Below the pieces are notes generated by a model. The model ran no database searches. It worked only from the letters and a program-made list of their open reading frames with translations, and had not been told where the DNA came from. A DNA stretch of 64,000 nucleotides from NCBI RefSeq assembly GCF_003589595.1, contig NW_020654810.1:15122373-15186372 (forward strand), read 5' to 3'. How positions within the stretch are numbered: position 1 is the first letter of the stretch; every line of letters starts with the position of its first letter. Below are positions 19,521 through 31,295 of the stretch, one piece after another. The DNA is from Hyposmocoma kahamanoa. Taxonomy: Eukaryota > Arthropoda > Insecta > Lepidoptera > Cosmopterigidae. The position numbers and the translations under genes are program-made.

Positions 19521-21716
19521 ACAATGTATCGATTTGCATTGTCACCATATTTACAGAGGTTATCTTATTTCTGAAACTGAACCCAAATCGCACAACTAAA
19601 ACAATAAATCGCAAAAAAATTCTTATATTCTTATTTTTTATTTAATTGCGGTAAACATAGATTCCCTATCACCTGATCCAAAGGTCATTAACTTTTGCAC
19701 GGCACGCGCTACCAAACAGCGAAAGATGAAGGAGCCGCCAGTGTTGTTATCTCTTTCTTAAACGCAAGCGCTCGCGAGTCGCGCGTCTTCAATCAATGCG
19801 GTCGCGTACGCACTGGGATAAGTGGGAGAGCTAGCCCGCCGCAATTCTATCATTTCTATCTAGTATATCGCGAAGTGCCGCGTAACCTGATTTGTTTTTT
19901 AAACAAGAGATTTTTACTGTTGACCAGAACTGTAATATCATCAAAGTTGTGCTCCTTCTCGTTGTGGACGGCAAGTGCGTGATTATTACTTATAGGATGT
20001 GAAACGTTTAGTTTCCACGGAGAAGATTATGAGTGGCGAACAATTCCGCGCCAAAATCATGTCCGCTTTCTAACTTGTGAAGTTACATTTACTAGTGCTC
20101 AGAAAGTTGAAACCAAACTTTCGACAACGTGCAAATTTTTGCATAGCCAGTGGTGGCGGACACTTGTAGTAATTCCTTCAAGTAGATAGCCTAAAATGAG
20201 CACTTGTAGCTTCTACTCTACTTAGTACAGGGATAGCGCAATGAAACAACATGTGTTTACTTCACGTACATGTGCGATTCGTCCGCTCACACCACTGTCT
20301 AGTGTCGTAATGGCGGGAACGTCGGGCCGCTGTGCAACTAATGTTGTCTATTGTCTACGGTACATTACGTGTATAAACTAGAGCACCAAATCTAAATTAC
20401 AAAAAAAAAAAACAGACATTTTTAGTCAACTTCCCTAATTATTGTAATTAATAAATTATAACAATAATTAATCATAATTATATAAAATAGATAATTAAGC
20501 AATCTAGAAAGATATGTTTCGTTCGGTGAAATGCAGGGTGACCGAGCACTCGGACCCCGTCGGGGTCACTGCCCGCGCGCAGTGCATACGATTTAAATAT
20601 AATTTTGCAAAACTTTACTAGATACAATTACTCAGAATATTGAACAGAATATTTTTTAAATATTTTAGTTGATTTAGTATTATATGTATATACAGTGTGT
20701 TGGTTTGTATTCTCGCCATATTTAAGAAATTAATAATAAAAATAATGCTAAATCATTGAAAAATATCAAACAAAATATTCTGGTCAATATTCTGGCTAAT
20801 TGAACCTAGTAAAGTTTTGCAAAATTGTCCCTATATCGTATGCGCCTCGCGAGAGCAGTGACCCCGCCACCCACTTCACCGAGCGATACGTAATCTTTCG
20901 CGATCGCTTATCTACCTATTTTTTAAATTATGATTATGTACTAGTATTGTTATAATTTACTAATTATTTACATTAATTAGAAAAGTTGACTGAAAAAAGG
21001 TTTTTTGTAAGTTAGATTTGGTACTTACCAATTTTAGGTTACATGAAAGTATTACTAGAAGTACCTAGCTCCATAGCTGGTGGACTGGCTTCCTACCGGA
21101 GGCACCTCCAGCTATACAGAGATTCAACTTAATACTTAGTAAGTTTCGTTTCAACTTAGGACATTGACTTCACAACTTTGAAAGAAGACGATTTTTGCGC
21201 GCAATTCTTCGACACTCGTAATCTCCTCCGCTTAAACTAAACGTTTCACATCATGCCAGAAGAATGATCACACACTTACACTTGATTGTAATGCAGGTTC
21301 TAGTGAACCTGACAGCGGTTCTCTTTTGCACTAACTTTTGTTTACATATCAGACCACGTGGCCTTTCGTGAGAGACTAGCTAATATTTCACTAGAATTGC
21401 GGCGAGTTCGGCTATTATCCCACCTCATCCTTATGGGTAAGCGAGTGCACTAGTTAGGTTGGCGCGTGTGCTGTGTTTGAGAAAGAAAGAGATAGCAATA
21501 CTTTCTCGGTTCCTTCTGCTGCGCTATAAGTTTAGCACGTGCCGTGCAAGTCAATGACCTTTGGATAAACCAGGATCAGGTGATTGCGAATCGATGTTTA
21601 CTGCAATGAAATAAAAAATAAGAATTTAGGTTTTTTCCGATTTTTTAGTGATTTGGGTCTAGAGGTCATTCTACCTCCGTAATAATGGCGTGAATGCAAA
21701 TCAATACACCATATTG
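19521..21716. mobile_element. 2.2-kb inverted repeat (giant fold-back element)
   Basis: Left arm about 19521-20690, right arm about 20735-21716, centre about 20710. Matching landmarks in opposite orientation include GATTTGCATT (19531 and 21698), TCACCTGATCC (about 19669 and 21575), GCACGGCACG, CTCTTTCTT, CCGCCGCAATTCTA, GATGTGAAACGTTTAGTT (19996 and 21252), TCGGGGTCACTGC-like GC-rich blocks, TTTTGCAAAACTTTACTAG (20603 and 20825), and CAGTGTGTTGGTTTG at the hinge. The arms are diverged, with insertions (right arm shorter), so the element is old. The open frame at 19695-19982 lies in the left arm and its counterpart is not conserved. It could be a Foldback-type transposon or two copies of one element fused head to head. 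Confidence 0.85.
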
Positions 21717-21975
21717 TTATGCTTTCTTAGAACAAAATTCGTAACTTTATCTTCTGAGTTTAAAAGATTGTAGGCTTATGTGATTGTTACACTTTGGAAA
21801 TTAAATTTTTTTATCGGATCTAAATCGCGTATTTGATTTTTTAAAGAACCCAATGTTTTGGGCTTTTTATACGTCTTATGGTCACAGTTCACTTTTCACG
21901 ATTTAGGTTATTTATAAAAAAAAAAAAAACAAAAATAATTTCATTTCTAATCTTAAATTTTTTTAAATTTTATTT

Positions 21976-22182
21976 GAGATATATTTCTCACATGTACACT
22001 GAAACGACAAAAAGTCACAGAATGTTGTCTTACTAGTGTACAGGGCCAAGAGCACATCAAGCTTGACACTTAAGACTTAAATCCAACTCTATGCCGCTTA
22101 CGATAAGAACGGTGTAAAGTACAAAGTGTCAAGCTTGATTGTGACTGAGTGCTCTTGATTGTACGTGTCAGAAATATATCTC
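21976..22182. mobile_element. Fold-back MITE, family M1
   Basis: The outer pair GAGATATATTTCT / AGAAATATATCTC (21976-21988, 22170-22182) and the inner pair CAAGAGCACATCAAGCTTGA / TCAAGCTTGATTGTGACTGA then GTGCTCTTG are inverted around 22098. A diverged copy is at 47192-47290. Confidence 0.75.
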
Positions 22183-23271
22183 TTAGATTTTAAGACTTTT
22201 GTGGTCATTATATAAATATCGGGAAAATAAAAAGAAGTCATACCGTGGTAAGAAACCTGATATTAGTGATAATCATTAAAATATCTCTTATTGTAAAACG
22301 GTTTTCACTGTGTATAAAACTAAATTACTTTGTTTCAACTACTTATACACGGTAAATATTTAGAAATCGAAGCAAATTTTAAACAAAAATGATCTAGAAA
22401 GACGACACCTTTCTAGATTATTTGTATTGATTGTGTATGGTAATAATACTTCTTTTTGCAACCCTTTGACAAGAATGTGTCGGGCCTACAATGACTCTAT
22501 ACTCCTGTGAAGTTGACCACCCCTAAACGGAACCCATTAATGACATATTATCTTATCTTATATTCCTGCTTTCGACGTAAGTATACCCGGATTTTTTTTT
22601 TAACTTTTTGGGGTGGTCTGCTTCACACTGTCACCCCAAAACGGCTTTTAGTGATTTTTTGTGCGGCAATCGTTAGTATATAGTAAGTATGCTCATACTG
22701 GGCGTAAGTGTGCTTGGATATATATTTAAAAAAAAACAAAGTGGGGTGGTCAATTTACCCATACGTTTTACACCGTCATAAGTTTTTTCAAACGGACCCG
22801 GAAACATCTTGCGTAGGTCGAAAGCAAATCGTAGTATGCGTTAGTACCCCTGCATCCGATGGTAGTGTCCCAAAATAACAAAGATTTTTTCAAAAAACAA
22901 TTTATTAGGTGAGCCGTTCAAAAACGCACGTGGCTGCGTTGATGTCTTTCATATGAAGCAAAAATCTGACCACGTCGATGTCTTTTTCATATGAAACAAA
23001 AATCAGTCGATTAAGTATAGAATATACATTAGATAAATACTTAAGTTAGCCAACTTCACAAAAGTTGATTTTGTGGCTGATCCCGGCAATGATTTGACAT
23101 GGATATTTGATTGTACTTTTATAGACTTCGTAAACGAACCCGCAGTTTCTCCCTTTCATTGTTATAGTCATAGTAATTTTATTTAATGTTACAGTTTTGT
23201 GACATCTAGGTAAGTTTTACAAATATAAAAAAAAAATTGTTCACTCTTGAATGGCTGTGTTGTATGTACAT
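22183..23271. other. Gene-free stretch with repeated GGGGTGGTC motifs
   Basis: GACCACCCC at 22515-22523 is inverted relative to GGGGTGGTC at 22610-22619 and 22743-22751. A 37-base unit (CGTTGATGTCTTTCATATGA, then AGCAAAAATCTG) is imperfectly duplicated at 22932-22968 and 22970-23005. No coding frame. Confidence 0.45.
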
Positions 23272-23580
23272 TTTAACCGCAAAAAGCAGGAGGTTCTCAA
23301 TTCTACTGTATGGGTTTTTTGTATGTATGTTACGCGGTAACTCATTCGGTAAGGCATTTTTGAACCGATTCTGATCATTCTTTTTTGTTCGAAAGAGGAT
23401 TCAGAAGCAGCGGTTCCATTTAAATTTGAAGAAAATATTCCGTCTCTAAGAGTGGCAAATTAGGGGATCAATCCAGTTTCGCACACTTTCCGGTAACCGT
23501 TTTCAATAAATCTTGGCAAATAGATGTAATTCCACGAACTTTTGAGGTTGGTGTTTTAGTACTCTGTACTGAGATTATTA
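23272..23580 (+). mobile_element. Repeat R1, third copy
   Basis: Starts AACCGCAAAAAGCAGGAGG and ends GTACTCTGTACTGAGATTATT, with AACTTTTGAGGTTGGTGTTT near the end. The 5' end is more diverged than in the other two copies. Confidence 0.75.
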
Positions 23581-24190
23581 GGTTTACATTCTAGACTAGA
23601 AATAGTAATAATGTTATGTAAACTGTTTTGTACACGTATTAAATAAATAAATAAATTTATTTTCATGTAGTTTTTACTTAGTTAACTAGAACATTAATAA
23701 AAAGCATACTGTATTAAATATTCAAAGATCATGTTAAGGTTATTTTCTTATCAATCAAGTTTAATAAACGGAATCCTAGAGGTCATATCAAAAGATTAAG
23801 TGGCCTTGCAAGCTGAACAATCTTGTCGATTTTTTAGATTATGGACTCCAAATAAACCTATATGTTATGTACATAAATTATAATAAGAATTATATTATAT
23901 AAAGATAAAGATGTTTATCACGTGATAATATGTAAATTGTCTATTTTATGATATGTAAAGTATTATTAAAATAGTCCGTGAATGTGTTGTCGGTATAACA
24001 CTATTTGTATACCGGTATGAGTTTTTTAGGCATTGAATTAATTTATTTAAAAATGTTGACTAACTACAACGCAGAAACAATAAAAATATGTCACCACAAT
24101 TGTGTAACAATACTATTTTTAGCAACGATTTTTGATCATTTAGTGTCTTGTGAAATAGACATACCTATAGAATATGTTTTTTTTATAATA
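23581..24190. other. Gene-free AT-rich stretch
   Basis: AAATAAAT run at 23638-23660; nothing else recognised. A 72-codon open frame at 24005-24223 runs into the next repeat and is not a gene. Confidence 0.4.
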
Positions 24191-24365
24191 TTAAGTGACG
24201 GGATGGACAAGTCGTACGCCTGATGGTATGCTACACGCCTGTCCATAACAGTTGTAGTGCCACTCAGCTTTAAATCGCAAAGTTCTGAGGGGGCACTGCC
24301 GCTGCGTCCGTCACCCTGAGACATAAGTTAACAAGCCTCATGTGATTGTAATTTCGCCAGCACCC
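24191..24365 (+). repeat. Repeat R2 copy, 3'-truncated
   Basis: Begins AAGTGACGGGATGGACAAGT and reaches GTAATTTCGCCAGCACCCTA. It lacks the ACATTACTGCTTGGC half. Confidence 0.8.
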
Positions 24366-25085
24366 TATGTAACCTTTTGTTGTTAGTTTTGTACATAGAA
24401 ATAAGACAGACAAAGCGAAATGGTACAAGCTTCGATAATAGCAGCAGATACGCTAAGACCGCAGGACGCAATTTGTCGTTAGCGTTTGTTTACAAGCTGC
24501 CGGGTGGATAAACAATGTAAGTAGGAACAATTACCTGATTAAAGCAAGCCTACAGGCTATCTCAGCGGTGCAACGGCACAGCTTGCTTCAGCACTAAACC
24601 TGCCGATTCATGATAAGTTGACCCAACTGTCTTTTGTCTGTATTACAAAACTGGAACTAAACTTTTACACTTACCTTTTAAAGCTATACAAAAAAATTAA
24701 ATGCTCGGCGCATTTACAATACAATATATATACATGAAAGAAGAAATCGTATAGAATCGCAGAGATGTACAACCGCCCGTTAAAACCCATTAAGTCAGGT
24801 TAAAACCCATTAAACCCATTTAAATTTAAAGCATTTTCATGTAAATTACATTGTAAAAACTTTGTACCCTTGTAAGAGTAAATAAAGATTATTATTATTA
24901 TTATTATTGTTGTTGATTATTATTGTTTTCTTATCCGGACAATTCGATTTAACTTTCTATTAAATCGATCGGCTTGAAAATCGCATTGAGATAAATCGAT
25001 ACAAAAATTGTTAGATCGTATGCATTTGAATTTATCTTTATAAAAATCGAATCGTAATGTGGAATCCTTAGGCTTAATTTATATT
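24366..25085. other. Gene-free stretch with an ATT microsatellite
   Basis: A run of ATT/TTG triplets at about 24888-24925 follows GAGTAAATAAAG, the sort of tail left by a retroposon. A short tandem TTAAAACCCATTAA repeat sits at 24779-24825. No gene. Confidence 0.5.
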
Positions 25086-25318
25086 GCAGCGGAATGGAAT
25101 GGAAGCGATTTTTTGTAACAATATGGTACATAGCATAATGAACTTCATGGTCAATATAGGTTTAACGTATAGACTAGATCCCAGCCAAAATTTTCCGCGG
25201 AATGCGCGAGTCTTCTCGAGCATGCGCGAGAATTCCGCGGAAGATTTTGATTTGTATCTAGTTTGTACGTTACACAATAGTATCGTTACAAAAATTCGCT
25301 TCCATTCCGTTACGCCGC
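25086..25318. mobile_element. Fold-back MITE, family M2
   Basis: The left end GCAGCGGAATGGAATGGAAG faces the right end, which complements to GCGGCGTAACGGAATGGAAG. Both continue into GCGA.TTTTTGTAACRATA. At the centre TTTTCCGCGGAATGCGCGAG and its inverted partner (to about 25245) form a hairpin around TCTCGAG. A truncated relative is at 52890-52965. Open frames on both strands here are by-products of the palindrome. Confidence 0.85.
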
Positions 25319-26609
25319 TATGTTGTGAGAATCAATTGCAAGAAGGGTATTGTGTGGAGATGCTTCTCTCTCTAAAAAAAAAGGTTTTAAATCAAAATTT
25401 ATAATAAGTATTAAATAATACCAAATTCCGTACTCGCCGTTTCTGCCCACGATTTTATTTAGAAATGGGACAACACCCAGCGCTTTGGGTGAAAACCCGG
25501 TTAAAACCCGGGTGGGTTGATTAGGAGTTAACCCACTGCCCTCTTGTCTGCCCTGGTCGCATAGAGTTTAATAAATAAATTTTGATTAAAACATTACCCT
25601 GTACATTTCGAAATATTGCACAAAGTAGTCTTTCATATTTCGTTCAGTGTTGTGACCCAAAACTAAAGATCCTGTTTGGTGGCGGATACTCGTATCTCAT
25701 ATCGACGGATTTATTACAGTTCAATTTGGCTCTGATCAATTTAGGCCAGGAGAAATAAATGACGCCGATCGGCGAACTATTTGTTTTTCGATCAAGTTAC
25801 GCTTTTGAACTTCTAGCCGGACTAAAATTTGCATACACTTCTTGCTTGTAAGTACATATACCTATACGGCTTCTTGTGAATGTGACTATGAAATTAGAGA
25901 TTTTTGTAACGTGTGTCTCAACAATATATTACTATATAACATTGTAACGATACCAACCCTCTTCATAAGGACTGCAAGTTAATGTCATCGTTAAGTTTAT
26001 CGTATAGAAGAAGTCCGTATACGAAGTATCCTCATCATCAGTGTCGATACAGTGACGAGAAAACTGATTGGTAAAACAATGCGGCACTGTCTTTACCACG
26101 CCTCGTTACAAAACGCGAGGTGCAAGAAATTAATCTGGGCTTGCTCGAATACAATCGGATATGCTTCATTTGACAGAGTCTACAAAATTCTATTTAGGCA
26201 AGGTGTTAAAGTTTTCTAAAGCAAACCTAATCTACGTGAAAGTCTAATTACAATGTTCTTTTTTTCTCCGTTTGTATCCACAAGTTTCCAGTATTTTGCT
26301 GGAAACCGAAGATGTGAATATGGATTAAATACACATTTAGGTACCTATTCAATCTTATCCGATTTAACTTAATAAGGTTAACAACCTTTACCAAAATATA
26401 ATTACCAAATGTGCGTCCAATAAGTTAATCTTCAAACATTGCAGAGTCATTTGGGACCTTTAATTGAATTGGTAAAACCAGTTAAACATTTACTAGATTT
26501 GTCTGGTTTTAAAGTTTGCCGCTAATTAGCGCTAAATTGCTTCTATTTGTTGAGGATTGTATGTATCATATTATTTTAATTAGTCACAATGACCGAATAA
26601 AATTTCTTA
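25319..26609. other. Gene-free stretch
   Basis: No gene or repeat recognised. Local exon-like features are absent. Confidence 0.4.
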
Positions 26610-26897
26610 GGGCTATTCAGTAACTAAATTAAATGCACCAATAACGTAAGATTACCTTCTTTGTTGTATTTATGTAAATTATTATTTGTTTATCTACCGG
26701 ATATCCAATTAGTAGTAACTGTTAATTATCTAGAATAATTGCTACAATGTATAAGTATCTATGCTTATCTTACACGATACGACAAACACATTATTCAATT
26801 TCGAAGCTGATTTTTCTTTAGTACAACTGTACTAATTAACAGTTACCAATAATTATTATATGTAATAGTCCTAAAGAAAACTTTGTGGGAATAGCCC
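26610..26897. mobile_element. MITE with GGGCTATTC ends
   Basis: GGGCTATTC at 26610-26618 and GAATAGCCC at 26889-26897 are exact inverted ends. An inner pair AGTAACTGTTAATTA / AATTAACAGTTACC (about 26711 and 26832) supports a fold-back structure. 288 bases, non-coding. Confidence 0.65.
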
Positions 26898-27550
26898 ATT
26901 ACGACTATGAGTATACGCAGGCGCAACATGTGCAGCGCATGCGGTTCAACGGCCGTCCTTTTTATCGATGCAATCATTCGTCGGTTTAGTTCCTAGATCA
27001 ATAACGTATTTTCCGCTCACGTAAATACGGTAAATAGTTCTACGCAAACAAAGACGGGTAAACACACAAACAATGAATTGTGATTTTTTTTATAGGTCAG
27101 TGATATTTGAAGTCATTAGGTGTTGCAATCTTTGTTGGGTGCATTATTTTGAATATTTGATATTATAATCAATGACCTTTAGGTAAATAAATTAGTATAC
27201 ATTTACAGAATTAAATGTTTGCTTTAACAAATTAAACTATGTTTTATTAATATGCTAACAAAGCAAAGTTCCTGGAAGTAGTTAATTGGGAGTGAGTGTT
27301 CTATTTGTCATTGCACTACCCATTAAATGCCTTTAATATTTTTGCGATATTTCGCAGACAGCTTAGGCTTTAATTTAATTATTATTATAGTCAATTGCCT
27401 GATTCTAAATGATTATATTGATAGATTGATAGCGTCTATTAAAGTCAACAGACATGATCCTTAAAAACGAAAACGAAGAAGGTAGTAGAATTGTTTTCTT
27501 CTTCGATGCATATTGTATTGTGAATACATATACAGAGATATCTGTAAAAT
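26898..27550. other. Gene-free AT-rich stretch
   Basis: Nothing recognised. Confidence 0.4.
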
Positions 27551-27994
27551 ACTAACAATTTCCCACTAATATCATAAACAACAACTTTTGTTCCATGAAT
27601 TTCTATAATTTATATGATTTTAGTTTCGTACAAAACTAAAAATATTTAAATAGATCAATCTCAGTCCTCTACCTTATGGAGTCACCACATTTATCGACAC
27701 AGAACCGCATTAAGCTGTTTGGAAAAATCTTTCAATAAGAGGGAAATGACGTTGTGCGTTTCGCATCGGCGATTCGAGCGGAACGCGCAACATCTTTTTA
27801 GCTCTTATTGTATGGACATAAGGTTTTTTTGACCAGTTTACTACGGTTCCGTGTGAATAAATGTGGCGAGTCCCTTACTAAAGATCTAAACAGTGTCAGA
27901 TAGCACAACAAAAACTGAAAAAATCTATTTATGGTAAATTTATTATGTTTTGTAAAAATTCATGGAACGAAAGTTGTGGTTTACAGTGTTAGTA
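27551..27994. mobile_element. Near-palindromic fold-back element, 444 bp
   Basis: Arms from ACTAAC and GTTAGT inward match: ACAACTTTTGTTCCATGAAT against ATTCATGGAACGAAAGTTGT; CACCACATTTATCGACAC against GTGTGAATAAATGTGGCG; AATGACGTTGTGCGTTTCGC against GCGGAACGCGCAACATC. The fold point is at about 27772 with almost no loop. Non-coding. Confidence 0.85.
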
Positions 27995-28920
27995 ATATAA
28001 TACTGCAAGGTTGTTAGAATTATACAAATAACCCTGTATACAATATGTTTAGTGTACTTGGTTACATTAACAGTGCACAGACCAGAGATTACATAAAAAA
28101 AGAAAACATATAAATTTTCGCCATACAGTGTGCGTCAAGTGGGTTGTCGTTCTTGGCACAAAAACCGCCTTGCTTTGTAAGCTTAGCTTAGTATTCGTCA
28201 ACTCACTGGAGAAATGCAGTTGCTTCTCCTCGATTATTTACTCGTAATACTTGCCAATACGTCTTCAACGTACGGATGGAAAATTGTCTAATCATAACAA
28301 CTGATTTCACTTATTGATCTAATTTAAAATGACAGCAATACAGTTTTAAGCTGTGAGTAATAGTTACCTCACGCATTTATTAATCTTTTTGCCATACTGT
28401 TATTTTAGTCTGACCTACTAAAACAACCTGCTACGGAATAGCAATCATATTATCACTAGATATCGAAAGCACCTGTAGTGAAATCACTAGCACCTAAAGC
28501 TATTTTGGAGAATCAGCGACTTACTTATTCATTTGCGTTTTACATGAAACAAGTAAAATTAGGCAAACCACGTGAATGTTCCAGATGCTTGTGGAATACG
28601 TATGTGATCCAGATTGCGCAGAACAATTTATCACCGTTTTCGATTGTTTGTAGGCGCCGCTAGGGCGAGCGTGAGATCAAAACAATCGTGTAGAAAGGAG
28701 ACGGGATGTTAAAATACATTATTCCTCTTAACATAAAAAAAAATCACGTGCACACATATTTATTGTATTAAATTATCTTATTTAGTAAATTTAAATTTTC
28801 GCCACACTTATCAGTTCCAAATTTTGTCTTGAAAGAAGTCAATTCTGAATTAAAGAACGGAATCATAGGTTAAATCAAAGGTTGGATTAGATATTTCGCT
28901 CTTAAAGTTTCTTATTAGAT
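27995..28920. other. Gene-free stretch
   Basis: No gene recognised. The 61-codon frame at 28478-28663 resembles nothing. Confidence 0.4.
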
Positions 28921-28928
28921 GGTCTAAG

Positions 28929-29230
28929 CCATAGGTTTCCAAACTTTTTGGCTCACCGCACCCTTAGACAAGATAAAAAAATTTTAACGCCCACCATTAC
29001 AAAACATAATTGAAAACACGTCATTTTTTTTTAAATTAACACAAAAATCACAAAGAGAAATATATACATATGTAATGTAGTTTGTATAGATAATTCAGGT
29101 TTTTTTCTCAAATACAGTAGCACCCCCTGGACAGCATCGATGTCCCCCATTTGTTTTTGAGACTCCTGCCGCCTCCCAGGGTCTCTTCAGCACCCGCTGG
29201 GGGGCAGTAGGGACCACTTTGAGAAACTGT
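28929..29230 (+). mobile_element. Non-autonomous hAT-type element with 8-bp target duplication
   Basis: 302 bases flanked by perfect GGTCTAAG on both sides (28921-28928 and 29231-29238). The ends CCATAGGTTTCCAAACTTTT and, complemented, ACAGTTTCTCAAAGTGG resemble the CAGNGGTTCYCAAACT ends common in hAT elements. 8-bp duplications are the hAT hallmark. No transposase frame. Confidence 0.85.
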
Positions 29231-29238
29231 GGTCTAAG

Positions 29239-30704
29239 TCCATCCAGACTTTTATGAGACTATTGAGAAGTAAGGCGGATGAGATTCTAGATTTACCTTT
29301 TAGAAATTTTCTAGTAAGCTTGGGATCAATACTAAGGTAAGGTAAGGCCTCCGAATAATGTCTAGTATTAAGTTATTTTATTTACGTCTCTATAAAAATG
29401 AAAACCAAATAAATTTGTGCTATTGAAATTAAATAAATTAAAGAAAAAAGCGGCACTATAATTACTTCACCCTATATGTAGGCATATGAAGTACAGCATT
29501 TTAACAAGCACGTTATGCATTTCTACAAGTATGTTGCTAGATAATCACTTTTTGTATCTCTATGCAAGATTAATATCTACTCAAACAATTAGGATCACGT
29601 ATATTTTATAAATGCATACAAAGCACTTTATTAAGAACAAATATATTATGAAGAAATATTTTAAATAGGAAGGTAAAGAGACTGCGTCGGTACTTTTAGT
29701 AAAGCTTATTTTATGGGTAAGTTGAATACTGTGGGAAATATTATGTAAGGTAATATGTATATTACAGACAGGGCAATATCTTAATTGCATGCCATTACTG
29801 CATACTACAAGATTAAGTATAAGCAATTGAGTTGCTCAATTAATGCACCCATTTTATCGTAACTCTTAATTTTATTGTCATGAGCAGTAAGGCTTGATTT
29901 TAAAAAATCCATAGAGAATATGTAGCGTCATCGATACTGCTGGTACATATTTTGGAATTTTTTTAACGATGTCTAGGACATTTAATTATCAGTTTGTCCA
30001 TGACACCAGTGTCATACGAATTAATACAGTTGATTATACAATTTTTATTACTAATATAAAATATTATAATATCATGACCTTCAGTGTGCAAAAAGTAGGT
30101 GCTGACCCATTTTACAGAAAAATGACACGATAAATTCACTCGGTAAACACGCGACACGCTGATCTTGTAATACTTTTATTAAAAGAGAAAAATTAATGTT
30201 TCTTACTGGCTTACATCGTAAACGTAAAAGCTGGACAATTGTGACATTTATCGAATGAAAGAATATAATAAAAATATTGTGACACGCTTTTATCTCGCCT
30301 TCAATAGTAAACATTTTCGTAAAATTCAATACATGTGCGATAATGATATTGCAAAACCAAAACACGACATTGAATAAAGTTTTAGCACATACTTAATTTT
30401 AATCGTTATTCTCTTTTTGCCTGATTACATTATCTTCTGTGCTAAGCATTTATAGTTGGTTGTAGACCATCGGAGTAAAAGCATGTATACGACAAAACGA
30501 GACCTAAGACAATTAGTTATTGCTTAGCAGAACTATCACAGGAATGCAATTATAGTAATGGTGGGTCATATTTCAGGTATCCAAACGACTAGGTGCTCAA
30601 GAGGCCGTAACACGGGGTCTCGTGTCGTTACGTGGAAGTAAAGTAAACAGTGCCGTGTCGAAGTTGTAACAATGCAACAACCACTTTAAGCAGGCCCCTA
30701 ACGT
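29239..30704. other. Gene-free AT-rich stretch
   Basis: Nothing recognised in 1.5 kb. The open frames at 29581-29826, 29963-30157 and 30081-30365 are AT-rich and similar to nothing I know. Confidence 0.4.
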
Positions 30705-30794
30705 TCAAAGCGATATAGACATAAATGAGGTTTCCTTGAACTGGGTTGGTTGTAATGTCTTCCCGGGATTGCATGTGAATAATTCCGACGTAAC
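30705..30794 (-). other. Exon-like segment of unknown origin
   Basis: On the minus strand CGTTTCAG precedes a stretch of near-even base composition. One frame reads 29 residues (VTSELFTCNPGK ... MSISL) and stops at TGA, while another frame stays open to 30628. It could be a 3' terminal exon or a transposon scrap. I do not recognise either translation, and no partner exon was found. Confidence 0.2.
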
Positions 30795-30989
30795 CTGAAA
30801 CGAAGCTCGGATTAGGCATGTGTTAAGTATAATTCTCATAACATGTTGTTTTAGTTATGTAAGTGGCTACTGATAAGCATTTACGTTTGATTAAAAGCAA
30901 TCGAAACTAAGATTTAAAGTAAATAAGATAGGATGAATGGTATACACTTATATAATTACAAGTATCAACTATATTTTTCAAAGATTTTT

Positions 30990-31295
30990 TTTATGATACC
31001 AAGTAACGGGACGAACAAATCGTGCGCCTGTTGGTAAATGACATGCCTATCCGTATCAGTTGCAGTGCCACTCAGAGCTTTAAATCACAAAGATCTGAGT
31101 TATTTTATTAGACTTATGTCATCTTGAGACATAAGTTGACAAGTCCCATGTGCCTGTAAAGTCACCAACACCCTTACCATTTAAAACCGAAACACCAAGT
31201 AGCACAAAAACACCAAGCAGTAATGCTCACATTACTGCTTGGCGGCAGAAATACGTAAGGTAGCAGTACTTCCCTATTGTACTGCTACTAGAGTT
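30990..31295 (+). repeat. Repeat R2 copy, nearly full length
   Basis: From AGTAACGGGACGAACAAATC to ACTTCCCTATTGTACTGCTACT. ACACCAAGTAGCACAAAA-type sequence is duplicated near 31190-31215. Confidence 0.8.

Noticed and set aside
24888..24930. Possible CRISPR-like or satellite repeat
   Set aside because: Simple ATT/TTG microsatellite; no spacer-repeat pattern.
25084..25404. 106-codon open frame
   Set aside because: Reads through a palindromic MITE; the opposite strand is open for the same reason.
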